From Adelphocoris suturalis (taxonomy: Eukaryota; Arthropoda; Insecta; Hemiptera; Miridae): DNA of 64,000 bases. Made by a program: the position numbers and the translations under genes. Positions 49,418 through 61,848 of the stretch are shown one piece after another (position 1 is the first letter of the stretch; the number at the start of each line of letters is the position of its first letter). Below the pieces are notes generated by a model that was not told the origin of the DNA, did no database searches, and saw only the letters and a list, made by a program, of their open reading frames with translations. Location: contig CM061043.1 of NCBI GenBank assembly GCA_030762985.1, forward strand, positions 56,369,540 through 56,433,539, read 5' to 3'.

Positions 49418-49577
49418 TGTTGTAGAAAGATTCTCTGTTCATTATTTTGATTGTCATCTGTGATGTTGCTAGGCATTATGAGTGTTGATATATTGTAAAC
49501 AACAAATAATTCATTCTGAAATAGAGTTACCGTGAGTTTAACTATGTTGTGTATTTATATCGGTAATACCTAAAACA
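49418..49577 (+). repeat. 3' LTR
   Basis: 160 bp, the same length and ends as the 5' LTR. Confidence 0.93.
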
Positions 49578-50401
49578 GCTAATAATATACTTTTTTTAAC
49601 GAGTTCCGCGTTGAACGTTGTCCAAAATTCAGTTCCTGTGAAGAACCAATATTATTTTACCAATATTTATTTTGTTCCAATTTTGCTGTTATGATGTGGG
49701 AATTGTTTGTCAACCTTTAGGGAATTCATTTCTTGTCAACCAAGTTCCCATTATGGTGAAAAGCTACCCAAGAAGAGTTTTTGAAATTCAATAAAACGTT
49801 ATTCCGATGTTCTGATGAGACTATTCATTTCCTCCTTGTTTTAATGTGACGATATTACTAGCTGGGGTAATACCGCCATTTACAAGGATTGTTGTTTACT
49901 ACGTACAAAGTTGCTACACAACCAGCCAAAACGTTGTAATTCACCACTGGAGATGTTTTTAAAAAAATTATTTGATTCAAAATCTGAAATACCTCAGAGC
50001 AAACCCAGGCTGTGATAGACAAATATGCTTAAGGTGGCGATATTACCTAATTTTCCTCTATTGTTCGATTCGGCTAACACGAATCCGAAACTGAGTTTTT
50101 TCGACAGTGATCCCTTAATTTTTCACAGCAGTGTAGATCTCCTTCATTCAGCTAAAAGTTATCATATTAAGTAATTTAATAGAGTTAAGTACATCACTAC
50201 TCTGGCCACTTGGAACAAATAAGCACAGCTTCCCCAGCGTATTATCCATATTCATATATTTATAAATGAAATATTTATCAAACTCATTTAGCTTTCAATG
50301 TCAATATAAAAAACATATACAGCGCGATTCCTTAAAACTAAAACAGCTTCTCATAGATTAAAAAACATTCTCCAGTTTCAGTTTCTTCATTGTGCCGAAT
50401 T
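49578..50401. other. Unassigned AT-rich sequence; 3' flank of the minus-strand gene
   Basis: No coding potential. It should contain the 3' UTR of the gene that follows, but no AATAAA signal close to the stop was found on the minus strand. Confidence 0.4.
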
Positions 50402-51805
50402 TCAAGTGTTATCACTTCCACAATATGGTTTCTTGATCCGCTCCAGCCTAACCACACATTTTCTTGTCAAACATAATTGCTTCAAATCATGTTCACTAGC
50501 CGCAATATTGGTACTGGATGTCGCACTCGCTGAAATATTGGTTTTCTGACACTTTTTTTTGTTCCTTGATTTCCGCTTATTGGATTCTTTTGGCTCCTCA
50601 CAGTTCTCTATTAACGGTTTTTCATTTACTGATTTTGTTTCAGTTCGTTCTCCTGATTTCTCCGTTTTTCGTTTACACTTTCGAAGTAGCGAATTCTGTC
50701 CTCCAGATTTTAGGCATCCATCTTGGGATACGCCATCCAGAGGCTTAGAAATAGGCTGCCCAACAATAGTGAGGAGGTTCGTTTTGGACAACGTGGTCTT
50801 GAAATGTGTTTCATTTTTGTTTATGAATGGGCAAAGTCGTTTATAGCGCTGGACCAAACCGCCGGGAGGAATGTGTCCAGTGGATTTCAAAGGCGAATAC
50901 TGTATCACTTTCCTTCCCTGTGAATCGGTAACTAAGTCTTCGAGCTCAATGGTCTGTACAGGTTGGTCCATTATGTCCGCTATCGGTTTTGCAACTTGCT
51001 GGTTTGATGGTTCAGCAGTTATGGTCTGCATGTATTCCTCCTTTTTATGAGTAATTGCACTACATCTTACCAATTTTCTTCTTTTTTGATTTGGGAAGTG
51101 TTTAGTTATTACTTCATGATCTTTGCTAGGCCCGTCTGGTCCATGACTATTCAGCAGAGGTTTCAATATATTATTCAGTATATTTTCGTAGTTTTTCTGA
51201 CTTTCATGGTCATCGCGAGGCTCGTCATCATTCGGCTTTGAGTCTTGAGCCAGTAACGATTCGTCCTTCTTCCGTTTTTCAGCATGTATATGAAATGTTT
51301 TACAAGGAAGGCATAAATAGTCCTGCAGTTTAGGCATATCCATGCTATCTACCAGACTTGAAACCTCGCAGTTTTCTTTAGTGAATTCCTGATTGTCGAT
51401 AAACTGTGAAAAAAATATCACTTTCCGATGTTCTCTAGTTATTCTGTATAGAATGTGCCCCCGAAAATCCAGAATTTTCCTCACCCACTGAGTCCGATAT
51501 TTGAATCTGTCCAACACTTCACTGATATCCAATTCTAATCTCATCAACTGATGGAGGGTGTACATAGCATTTATTCTCTCAACCTTCCGTCTAGTCCAAC
51601 TGAGACCAACTTCTTCAGCAAATGTATGCACCAACAATTCATAATTTTTCGGAAATAAGCGACCTTCTGCCACAAGGCACTTGACTTTCAGACGAGCAAA
51701 CTTCTTACAGTCTTCAGGTGGTAAGCTCAAAGACTGAGATGCCACATTTTTGTACTGTTCACATTGAGGTTTCATCTCCTGTTTAATTTCCATTTTTGTA
51801 GTCAT
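50402..51805 (-). CDS. Uncharacterised 467-residue basic protein
   Basis: The only long frame without a transposon signature. The Met codon follows CGATCACC, a fair start context. Residues 30-140 look helical and conserved in style (RLFPKNYELLVHTFAEEVG, RKVERINAMYTLHQLM, FRGHILYRITREHRKV). A CxxC-HIH patch sits at 164-173 (CLPCKTFHIH). An acidic stretch spans 190-205. Nuclear-localisation-like clusters are KRRKLVR (241-247), RKCKRK (375-380) and KRKSRNKKKCQK (410-421). The C-terminal half is low-complexity. A probable 3' splice site at 51875 implies an upstream 5' UTR exon. I do not recognise the family; a fast-evolving nuclear protein is the best guess. Confidence 0.7.
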   Translation of the reverse strand: MTTKMEIKQEMKPQCEQYKNVASQSLSLPPEDCKKFARLKVKCLVAEGRLFPKNYELLVHTFAEEVGLSWTRRKVERINAMYTLHQLMRLELDISEVLDRFKYRTQWVRKILDFRGHILYRITREHRKVIFFSQFIDNQEFTKENCEVSSLVDSMDMPKLQDYLCLPCKTFHIHAEKRKKDESLLAQDSKPNDDEPRDDHESQKNYENILNNILKPLLNSHGPDGPSKDHEVITKHFPNQKRRKLVRCSAITHKKEEYMQTITAEPSNQQVAKPIADIMDQPVQTIELEDLVTDSQGRKVIQYSPLKSTGHIPPGGLVQRYKRLCPFINKNETHFKTTLSKTNLLTIVGQPISKPLDGVSQDGCLKSGGQNSLLRKCKRKTEKSGERTETKSVNEKPLIENCEEPKESNKRKSRNKKKCQKTNISASATSSTNIAASEHDLKQLCLTRKCVVRLERIKKPYCGSDNT

Positions 51806-51874
51806 GGTGATCGATTTCTGCCCTTTGTTTTGCGAACTGTGAATTTCGTGTTCAGAGTGCTATTGATTCTCCAC

Positions 51875-51890
51875 CTGTAAATTAAATTAT
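51875..51890 (-). other. Candidate 3' splice site
   Basis: On the minus strand, TTTAATTTACAG followed by GTGGAG lies 69 bp upstream of the start codon. It fits an acceptor preceding the coding exon. The donor was not identified. Confidence 0.35.
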
Positions 51891-51969
51891 ATCAGATATT
51901 TCAAGATGCGTAACTTTCAATTTTTTGTGGTATAGAGGGGGTGGGATGTAATGGAGAAAGGAGAGAGAG

Positions 51970-52724
<755 letters not shown>

Positions 52725-53010
52725 CAGAATGACATGATGAGTTGAAAACAATGAAATATCCTAAATTAGGTGGCAAAGTCATTCACTCCACAGAACCTAA
52801 AACTGCCCTCACCAAACACGTAGCTGAAACACAACATGTCCCACAACTAAACAATTGGAATGTCTGCACCTATGAAAATCAATATAAGAAACGCAACTTT
52901 AAAGAAATGGCGTTTTTACGGTAAAAAACCGTGACAGTGCAATACACTACAGATCAGATGTAAACAAATTAGCCAGAATTTATCATGGTTTGATTAATAG
53001 AAGCAATTAA
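52725..53010 (+). pseudogene. Penelope GIY-YIG endonuclease, C-terminal fragment
   Basis: The plus strand reads KTALTKHVAETQHVPQLNNW, then CTYENQYKKRNFKEMAFLR, then, after a frame change, NRDSAIHYRSDVNKLARIYH. These correspond to the AL.EH..ETGH..DF, ...E..Y.KR.F.E..FI and final RSD...L...Y segments of Penelope endonucleases. The GIY and YIG halves are missing. It is independent of the copy at 5406-6602 and more diverged. Confidence 0.7.
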
Positions 53011-53341
53011 GAAAAGTTACAACACTATTTTATAATCTTAATATGTACCTAGTTTTCCTAAGTTTTGATGTATACAATAGATACCTTCTCAGTTTGTAAA
53101 AGTCTCACCACCCCACCATTTATGCAATAAGAGAAGAAAACATTCAACCACACCCACTATGTCCAAGTGTCACCACCACCCAGAGCAACCATTTGAAAAC
53201 AGTCCATGTTAGCAAGAAACCTTCCTTGAAAACATTACAGGTTACAAACAATCACCAAAGCTTTCTATATTTGTAAAAGTGCTATTGCTCCCAAAATTAT
53301 CCAAAAAATACTTCATCATACTTTCTCCCGCCACAACAAAA
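53011..53341. other. Unassigned sequence
   Basis: AT-rich with CACCACCC repeats near 53107-53180; no feature supported. Confidence 0.4.
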
Positions 53342-55494
53342 ACAGTGCAGACGTTTCCTCCTCCCACAAGCTGGAGGACCTGGACACTAATATCCAGACA
53401 ACAAGAGATCTTGACCGAGTTAATGAACTCGTTTGGGCAGTCATTCAGCGAAGCTACGAGCTAAGCTGTCCAGCCAAGACTGTCAGAACAAACAGGTCTG
53501 TTCCATGGTGGAACAGGGACCTGGGTCTCCTTCGCAGAGCAACGAGAAGGCTTTTCAACAGGGCGAAACGGGTAGGGAGATGGCAGGCCTATAAAGCTAT
53601 GGCCAGCTCGTACAGCTGTGCCCTTAGAAAGGCCGGGAAACTGTCCTGGAGGAACTTCTGTCAGGACATTACAGAGTTGTCTGTGCTGTCCAAAGTGCAG
53701 AGAATCCTTGCCAAGGACAGACCAGCTGAGCTGGGCACTATACAAAAGGCAGATGGGGGGTATATGGAAGCTCGGAAGAGACCCTGGAGGAGCTCCTACG
53801 GGTTGCACTTTCCAGTGTCTGCACGCATACACAGTGAAAGCTTTCCACATCAGCATACTGATGACTTCTGTCGTGAAAGGAAAGCCTTGTATGCAGCTTC
53901 TGGCAGGATATTTACACCCCACAGAGTTAATGGGTACTTGGCACATTTAAGCCCTATAAATCTCTGGGCATGGATGGGATCATCCCAGCCATGCTACAGC
54001 ATGGAGGGGGGGGGGGCTCTCGTACCGGTGGTGGTTAAGATTTTCAGGGCCAGTTATACGCTGAACCACATCCCTAGGATGTGGAGGAAGGTCATGGTGG
54101 TCTTTATTCCGAAAGCAGGCCGACAGGGCCATGCAAAAGACTACCGGCCGATCAGTCTCATGTCCTTCCTATTGAAAACCATGGAGAAGATTGTGAACCT
54201 TGTGATCAGGGAAGAGCAATTAACCCAGGTACCACTCCAGACGGCACAACACGCGTATCAGAGGGGGAAATCTACTGAGACTGCTCTGAATGAACTATTG
54301 GTGTTGATTGACAGGAGTCTGGAGGCCAAGGAAGTAGCTCTCTGCTGCTTTATGGATATAGGTGGGGCATTTGACAATACGTCATATGACTCCATCATTA
54401 AGGCAGCAGAGGATCGAGATCTCGATCCCCAGATCACCAAATGGATATATACCATGCTGAAGGGCAGGGTTGTATCCTCGGAGTTTGGGGGAGCAACCGT
54501 CAGTGCCATTCCAAGTGGGGCGGTGTGCTCTCCCCTCTGTTATGGCTACTCGTGGTAGATAGCCTCCTACAAAAACTCAAAGACAATGGCTTTGAGGTGG
54601 TGGGATATGCAGACGACATTGTGGTCATTATCAGGGGTAAGTTCGAGGAGACAGTCCGTGAACGGATGCAGATGGCGTTGGATGACGTACAGCAATGGTG
54701 CACGAAGGAGGGGCTATATGTGAACCCTGATAAAGTGACCCTTCTTCCGTTCACCAGAAGACGAAAGGTTGACATGCAGGTGGTCTGTCTGGGGGGCAGG
54801 CAACTTCCCTTCTGCACCAGGGCCAGATACCTGGGAGTCACCTTTGATCAGAAGTTAACCTGGACGCCTCACATTAAGAGGGCCGTGGATAGGGCCATCT
54901 TTGTTATGGCGTCGGGCCGACGCATGTTAGGAAAGACATGGGGTTTGAGCCCAAAGATGACCATGTGGTTATATACCTCTTGTCTGGTGGACAAAGGTCA
55001 GCCAGGCAACGGCTGTGAGTCAGCTGGCAAGGCTGCAAAGGATGGCGTGCATTGGGGTTACAAGATCCATGCACACGAGTCCTACAGCTGCACTGGAGGT
55101 CCTTTTGGACCTTCCTCCTCTGCACATCCATGTAAGGAAGGATGCCTTCCTGCAGGGAGTGAGGTGGTAGAGGAATGGCTTTTTAAAGTGGGAATCTGGG
55201 CGTACTCACCATGCCATCTTGAAGGAGGTTGAAGTGGATGAGTCATCGCTCAGTGTTTCCGACCACATGGCGGAGACACGGAACTTTGATCTCCCCATCA
55301 AGGTCTACATTCACAGTAGATCAATGTGGTCAGAAGGGAGGCCCCAATTTGAAAGAGGGACTATAGTGTTCTATACAGATGGCTCCGTAATGAATGGTAG
55401 GGCTGGCTCGGGTATTTTTGGCCCACAAATGGAGATTTCAGAATTTCTGGGAACAGTCGCCACCATTTTCCAGGCATCAACTCGCACAAGGTAA
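53342..55494 (+). pseudogene. I/Loa/R1-like LINE: RT plus RNase H, frameshifted
   Basis: Starts within the linker (DRVNELVWAVIQRSYELSCP, RTNRSVPWWNRDL). After a frame change near 53765 and another near 53930 it shows SPYKSLGMDGIIPAMLQ, VVFIPKAGRQGHAKDYRPIS, AYQRGKSTETALNEL, CCFMDIGGAFDNTSY (motif A), GVLSPLLWLLVVDSLLQ (motif B end) and VGYADDIVV (motif C, 54606-54617). Next come RARYLGVTFDQKLTWTPHI and, from about 55360, IVFYTDGSVMNGRAGSGIF, the first RNase H motif. The rest of RNase H is cut off near 55490. The endonuclease is absent. Several frame changes make it inactive. Confidence 0.88.
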
Positions 55495-56280
55495 ATTATC
55501 ATTCCTTCTTTACTAATAAATCATGAACATCAACTGGAAACACCATTAATGACGGTCGTTTCCTTATACTAGACCACAAAACTAAGCACTGGAAGTTGAA
55601 TAAGAAGTTCAAAAGGTTTGTTTACATCAAGTATGGGCAACCTTTGACATGTTGGCCAAACTTTAGTGTGCAAATACGTTCACGGGCTGCGTTTAAAAGT
55701 AGTGCATTTTAAAGTAGTGTCCATAATTTTTAGCAATAGATGTTATTATAATACAATTTATTAAAATAACAAAATTAAATGAAAAAAATAGGTACACCAT
55801 TATAATTAAAACGTTAAATTTGGAATTGTTACAAACTACGAAAGTTGAATAGCGACACCAAAATCAATGAGACATTAGAGCTTGAATTTGGGAAACTAAT
55901 TCACCTGTTTGGATTAATTCCACTGATACAAAGACGTAAAGAATTTTCCAAATTATCGTCAGTCAGCCTTGTATGATGTTTTGATTTATTAACTTTCATC
56001 AATGAAAAGAACTGTTATTTATAAGAACTGCCAAAAGCATACCTAAATCAATCTTTATGCAAATTTTCTAAGCTGCGGAAAATGGTCTTCTTTGAGGTAA
56101 TTTTCGTAAAAATCGCACAACTCGACGTCTTCATATTTAAACTTTAGGAGTGAGTTTTCTTGAATTTTGATCAACTCCATTCGCAAGTGTATTGAAGCAT
56201 TTTGTACATTACTTTTTGTTGGAGTAGCAAATAAATTGAAACAGTCTTCCATGTTTTTGAAATCGCTAAATCTGATTGAA
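55495..56280. other. Unassigned AT-rich sequence
   Basis: No gene is supported; a 65-codon minus-strand frame at 56055-56252 has no known motif. Confidence 0.4.
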
Positions 56281-56792
56281 ACAAACTTTCACCGTGCTAT
56301 CCCGATTATTTTGCAAAAAAAAAAAAAAAAAAAGTTCAAATCTGTCCATGAGTTTGAACGTGAAGGTGCTTAGGTATTCGTTTTCCGAAGTCCCAGAGAG
56401 GCTCCCCATCAAATTTAAAATCTCCAGGGTGAATAGGAGAGAATTTAGCTAAGTCAACTACCAGATCTGGTTGGAACCCGTCATTGCATTCGTCTCTTAA
56501 TGTCCTAGTGAGGCTCCCCGTCAAATTTCACAATCGTAGGGTGTAAAGGAGTGAATTTAGCTCACTGAGCTGTTTAGAAAACAGCCCATAATGTCCAAAA
56601 GAGGCACCCCATCAAATTTCAAATTCCTCGGGCGAATAGGAGAGTGTTTAGCTAAGTCAGCTGATCTGGTTGGACGTTTCTTCAAAATGTTATCTTGCAC
56701 AAACCTTCCCCGTGCCCTCCCGATAGCTTTGCAAAAATCTCCGTTGGAATCCGTCCACATGTTTGAGCGTGAAGGTGCTGACATTACTCTTA
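56281..56792 (+). repeat. Satellite-like imperfect repeats
   Basis: Three units with GAGGCWCCCCRTCAAATTT and AGGAGAGAATTTAGCTAAGTC lie between two copies of CACAAACCTTCCCCGTGC...GAGCGTGAAGGTGCTGACAT (56281 and 56697). A third copy of the latter is at 58286-58370. Confidence 0.75.
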
Positions 56793-57871
56793 AGGTGGGT
56801 TCACATCCATGCGTAAATGCGTAAATGCGGCTATCCGGTCATGCGTTCGGCCTTCTGATTGGCTAGCGGCAGTCGGAAGAGTGGGGTGAATCTTGCCGGA
56901 CAAGCACTCTTGAAACGGACTGTACACATCTGAAAAATGAGATATTTTACCGGATAGACGCATTTATGCATGTGCGCAGTTGCCCATTGCGCAGTTTTCT
57001 TTTGTTTGGTAAAGAAAGATAAGATAAGAAGGTAGCGAACCTTCGTTTCTCTTTGTTGGTTTCTTGCGATAAAGTTTTGATTGTATTTGATAAAGATGAA
57101 GAGCTTGCGTGTAATAATAACAATAATAAATTAATAAAACACTCAAATTAAACACGGTTTTATGCAGATGAGGCCGAGTTGGGTTAAATATACTTAGGTG
57201 TAGGTACCGATTTTGCGATCTCACCAACAACCTACCTTCCTGATGATCCTATTCCATTTGTGTTTTGAGACATTTTTTGATTATAGATTAGCAATTTCCT
57301 GCTTGTTGAATGAGTAGGTATTTGAGAAGAGATGGCCAACTTGTCCTTACGAAATGGACAAATTAACTACGTTAAGTATGTAAGTACTTCTTATGGTGCA
57401 TCAATGCACTTAAATGATTTGAAATGCGCCAACCTACACATTTTTTCGGGTAGAAATACCCATAATGTTATCTTGGGAAAAGTACCTAGTTGATGGAAGG
57501 ACCGAATAATTACCCAACAGTCTCATTTCAAAACGACGTCACCTTTACAGTTTTAATGTACATACATAACAGTTTCTTCTATATATACGCCCTCATGATT
57601 TTTTTATGAGTTTATTATTCAACATTGTTTATGGAGCTGTAATGTCCAAGAAATGTGTGATAGTTTGAAGACAATTCTCGAGGAAATATGTCTCTTTGGA
57701 AAAAGGCAATGGTAATAGAAGACAACAACAATGATAACGCAATGATAACACAACCGGATGGTTATGAACGGCCTGCCGCATTTCCGCACTCCCCTCCACT
57801 ACTTCCAACCCCCTCCACTAGTTAAACGCATAGCCGCATTACAGCATTTACGCATGGATGTGAACCCACCT
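56793..57871. mobile_element. Harbinger-like MITE with TTA duplication
   Basis: A 1079-bp element with 41-bp terminal inverted repeats beginning AGGTGGGTTCACATCCATGC (56793-56833, 57831-57871). It is flanked by TTA on both sides (56790-56792, 57872-57874). The repeat at 58350-58375 (ACATTACTCTTTTGTAGTAT) lacks it and shows the uninterrupted site. No transposase ORF. TTA duplications and this length suit the PIF/Harbinger group. Confidence 0.85.
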
Positions 57872-58380
57872 TTATAGTATAGATTACCCAGCTGTCCCAA
57901 AAAGGCTTCAGTTTAAATTTCAGCAATCAATTTTCAACTTGTACCTCATTAATTTATCAACCAATTGTCCTCTCAACGTAACCTACTCAATAGGTAAATA
58001 TAACGTAAAACCTTAATTACAATAAAATTATTCCCGACAACATTACTGCAGTTAATAAGACGTTTTAAATATAAATTTTGGAAGAGCTATCTTTACGAAT
58101 AAAAACTGTTCGGCTCAACCCACCAAAATCGTTTTGGTATCGTTGTTTTGGCATCCACATTTGCCGTGAAAAGTTCGACCCGTGTCTAGTTTTTCCTTAA
58201 TTACGAAGTTGTTTACTCGGGTAACGTCGTTAGGGACAGTCGAGTTCTCGATAAATTAGTAAATCTAGAGGATTGTAATTTTTACACAAACCTTCCCCGT
58301 AACTTTGCGAAAAACCCCGTTGGAATCCGTCCACGTGTTTCAGCGTGAAGGTGCTGACATTACTCTTTTGTAGTATAGAT
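57872..58380 (+). repeat. Right flank and second satellite-like copy
   Basis: TATAGTATAGATTACCC continues the interrupted repeat. At 58286-58370 a further copy (ACAAACCTTCCCCGTAACTT, GTCCACGTGTTTCAGCGTGA) carries the empty site. Between them the sequence is unassigned. Confidence 0.6.
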
Positions 58381-60419
58381 ATTATAAAATAAATTTTTAA
58401 TATAATTTGTTATACATAAATATACCTATATGTTAATCAAATATTTGTTTTTTTAATATCGGCCAGTCGCTGGACCACACCGATAAAAGATGTATAAAGT
58501 GAAAGATAATCACTTACTACCCTCCAACAGTCTCTATTATTGTTATTTATTCATTTGTCAACATAACATGTGAGACAATTGTCAATAGGATAAACAGTAA
58601 AACATGATTACCACCAATGAATTAGCCACAGAGCACAAGTCATAGTTCTTACTGCCTATGTCACAAAAGTTGTAACAGTCTCGATTCCCTGTCATTAGTA
58701 GGTTAGTTTCCGATAGTAATTATATCAGCTAATTCAATTATCGTAGGTACTTACTTTATGTGGATATTATGTTCACGGGTATCATCTTCAGTTTTCATCT
58801 ATACTTTTTGGTCATTCATGCGTGCAAGAGAACTACATAGCCCTAATGGAAATTGAATGGATAAACGAAATATAATCCGGATGGTATCATTAGACTCTTT
58901 GAAATGAAACACGACGATTCTTATTTCGAATATTTTTGAGCAACGTTTGCCTTTCAATTTTATGCTGTAGGACTGATCGACGTTGTTTCGAAAATTCCAG
59001 GACCAAATGTGATTTTTGATGCAAATTTCATGAATTTTTATCTCTTATTTTGGACAGGCGTCGCGTCGGACTACTCCTTCCCCCTTCGGAATCTACGCAT
59101 TTTTAAATATGGACCAAAATGGAGAGAGAAAAGGGGTTTAAAATTTATCTCTTCTAGTCTATTGTAAAGGTTCCGTATTGTAATTGATAAGCCATAATAC
59201 ATACCTACCAAAAATCGGTCAAGAACGCCACAAAATGTGTTTATATTTTGAAAAATGTTTGAAGATCTAATTTCAAATTTGTTCTGCTTCAAAAGACACC
59301 ACGTTCAAGTAAGTTATTATTAATACGGGACATTGTGTTGCTAAACAATCGGTAACTTTTCGTCTTAATTGCGGAAACGTTTGTTAGTTTAAATGCATAT
59401 TTCAAATGAGATATCAAACCAAGTTTATCATTCGGTTCCTAACCACATGGCTGCACTTATAACATGCAAACATTGTTGATAAGTACCTACCTGATCAAAT
59501 AACGTACAGAATGCGAATTCACTGGCCTTCTGACTTCTATATTCTTCTATCTTCTTCTTATTGAGACTTATATATATTAGTTCAACATACACATTGACCA
59601 CGCAAATAGTAATCAGCCACAAAAATCAACTAGAGGCTGCAGACTTTTCACACCTAGTATTACGTAACTTAAGTTTATACGTTTTTTTCTTAAATCGAAA
59701 TCACTAAAAACGGCGCTAAAAATACTAGAAATACAATCCACTGAGTGGAGTGGAAGTAAAAGTAACCAGGTCAATTCGACGCTACAAGTACACTTGTTTC
59801 CTAGAACCAAATATTTCAAACATATGTTATATTGAACAGCTGACATAGTTTTCTGTTTTTTAATTCCATGTTGTTTCTTGTTACTCCATACAAAAAAAAA
59901 ATAGTGACCTACCATTTACACACTTGTATTATCCATTACAAATGGTTTCACCCATAAGCTGGGTAATACTGAAACATCCATTTGCGGTGGTTTGCAGGAT
60001 TTCCCACCATTTCACTGATAATGGTAGGTAATTATTCTGTTACAACAAAATAAAATAAATATAAATCTCCCTAGTTAGATAGGCTAACCATTATCCTCCC
60101 ATTGAGTGAATGTATAGGATTGTAAAGGAACAAACGGTATTGAACGATCAGAAGTCGTTTTATGTTGTGCAAAAATAACTACGACCAGCTGATTTCCGTT
60201 GTTTATCCCAATTCAACGTTTGGTGGTTTTTGTACCTGCGTGTAGACTTGTACCTATGAATTGATGCATGACATTCAAAAAGGAATATAAATGAACTTTA
60301 TTACGAGAAGGTAGAGAACTCTCTTTTACGAAATGGTTATTTGAGGAAATCGATGCATTACATCTGTAGGATGAAGACAGGTCAAATTCAGCCAAGTTAG
60401 GTGATGTAAGAATAGCATT
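58381..60419. other. Unassigned AT-rich sequence
   Basis: Two kilobases without a recognised domain or repeat. Minus-strand frames at 59071-59292 and 59613-59915 carry no motif. Confidence 0.4.
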
Positions 60420-60540
60420 TTCAAATTTAATTCGTCCTTTTTCAAAATGAGTTATTCCTTTTACAACATGAATTCACCCATTTGCAAAATGAATTTGCCC
60501 TTCAAAAAAATGAATTCGTCCTTCAAAATGAAGGACCAAA
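60420..60540. repeat. Imperfect 20-27-bp minisatellite
   Basis: Four to five variants of AATTCGTCCTTTTTCAAAATG in a row. Confidence 0.7.
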
Positions 60541-60757
60541 TCTTGAAGGCAACCAGAAAATGATATGCAGATACCATCTCTCGAAGAATAATGGTTTATG
60601 GTATAGATTTGCATAGTTACTAATGATGCAATAGAAGACATTTGCAAAAAGTTTGGAAGAAATTCATACAAAGCCATGAATTTTAGTGTTTTGGTTTATT
60701 ACTTTCAATAATGAACCTTTAGGCAAAAAGAAAAAGAAAAAAGGGGGAAAAATGTAA

Positions 60758-60812
60758 CCCCCCCCCCCCCCCCCCCTCAAAATTTGTTGGTTTACATTTC
60801 AAGATGCATAAA

Positions 60813-60841
<29 letters not shown>
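60758..60841. repeat. Poly(C) and poly(A) tracts
   Basis: 19 C at 60758-60776 and about 23 A at 60819-60842. Between them is TTTCAAGATGCATA, also seen at the start of family B. Confidence 0.9.
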
Positions 60842-60843
<2 letters not shown>

Positions 60844-61196
60844 CTTCCGTCTACTGTACGCAGTCCAGAGAGTTTTTCCAAAATTTCAGGACCAAAGTTC
60901 ATGACATTTGGCTGAAAAATCATACATTGGCAGGGGATGTGCCAATACCATCGGCATCAATTTTGATCAACCATAAAGGGAAACCAAACGAAATCATCCA
61001 GAAAGCTGTACGATTTGCCGAACTTTCACTACAAGCTACAATGGAACAGCGAACCTATAATTTCTCAAGGGGAACAAAGTTAACTACATCAAATACCGCA
61101 AATAGTGTTAGGCTTGCAGCAAGCGAATCTTGCGCCGCCACCGTGGTTTTGCCAATTTACTTTACTGCATTATCAGCTCGTGTAAGGAAAGATTAG
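60804..61196 (+). CDS. Open frame of 130 codons, doubtful
   Basis: Starts at an ATG just before the A tract, so the first residues include a lysine run. From PSVYCTQSREFFQNFRTKVH on, the composition is protein-like (SASILINHKGKPNEIIQKAV, FAELSLQATMEQRTYNFSRG), without a recognised domain. It may be a decayed transposon protein or chance. Confidence 0.25.
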
Positions 61197-61848
61197 TTGT
61201 GTTATTTAATTTATTTTCTGTCCAGTAGGCGTCTACACCTATGCAGACACACATTAGATACCTACCTAATGATTGGTTTAATAATATACCTAGACAGATT
61301 TTCTGCTAGAAGAGCTATACAATACAGAAATAATAAACCTCTGTGTAATAATTTGCGGCGTTTTTTTTTCTTTTTTTTTCCTCAATGCAGAGGCAGGACT
61401 GATAGTGTCAACAATTTTATTGGTGCTTTTACCCATATGATTAAGATACAGTTCCGTTGCAACGATTTGGTTGTAATCTATAATAATTAGAAAATAGGAG
61501 CGTAACGCACAAAATGACATGTAATGGTAATTGTTCCATTTTAAAAGTCATCAAAAATTATTGAGATTATTGAAAATGCGTTGGTAAAAAGTAGAGATAC
61601 GTTCATTTAAGTGGGGCTAAATGTAGAATCAATAATCCACCATGTAGTTCCCATTTCGGCGTTTTGATATCCTCATGATGGTCGGGTGGATCATTGGACG
61701 AGGGAAATCGGACGTAATAACCCCGGGCTGTCCGAGAGGGTATCTAGCTTGTCAGAGCTGACAGGTTCCCTGCTCCAATGAGCATGGAGCAACCCGGTTT
61801 CACTCTTCATAATGGAAAAGACGAAAGACGAGGGAAATGATACGGGAC
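61197..61848. other. Unassigned sequence
   Basis: No gene. GC-richer from about 61670. Confidence 0.4.

Larger units (their letters stand above)
47162..49577 (+). mobile_element. LTR retrotransposon lacking protease, RT and RNase H
   Basis: Direct 160-bp LTRs (47162-47321, 49418-49577) start TGTTGTAGAAAGATTC and end in CA. A TGGTGGCAGCG primer-binding-like site follows the 5' LTR, and a purine tract TTGAAGGGAGGA precedes the 3' LTR. The flanks GCTAT and GCTAA form a 4-of-5 target duplication. Inside are a Ty3/gypsy-type gag with zinc knuckle and an integrase, with nothing between them. An intact relative would have about 2.3 kb of protease-RT-RNase H there. Confidence 0.92.
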
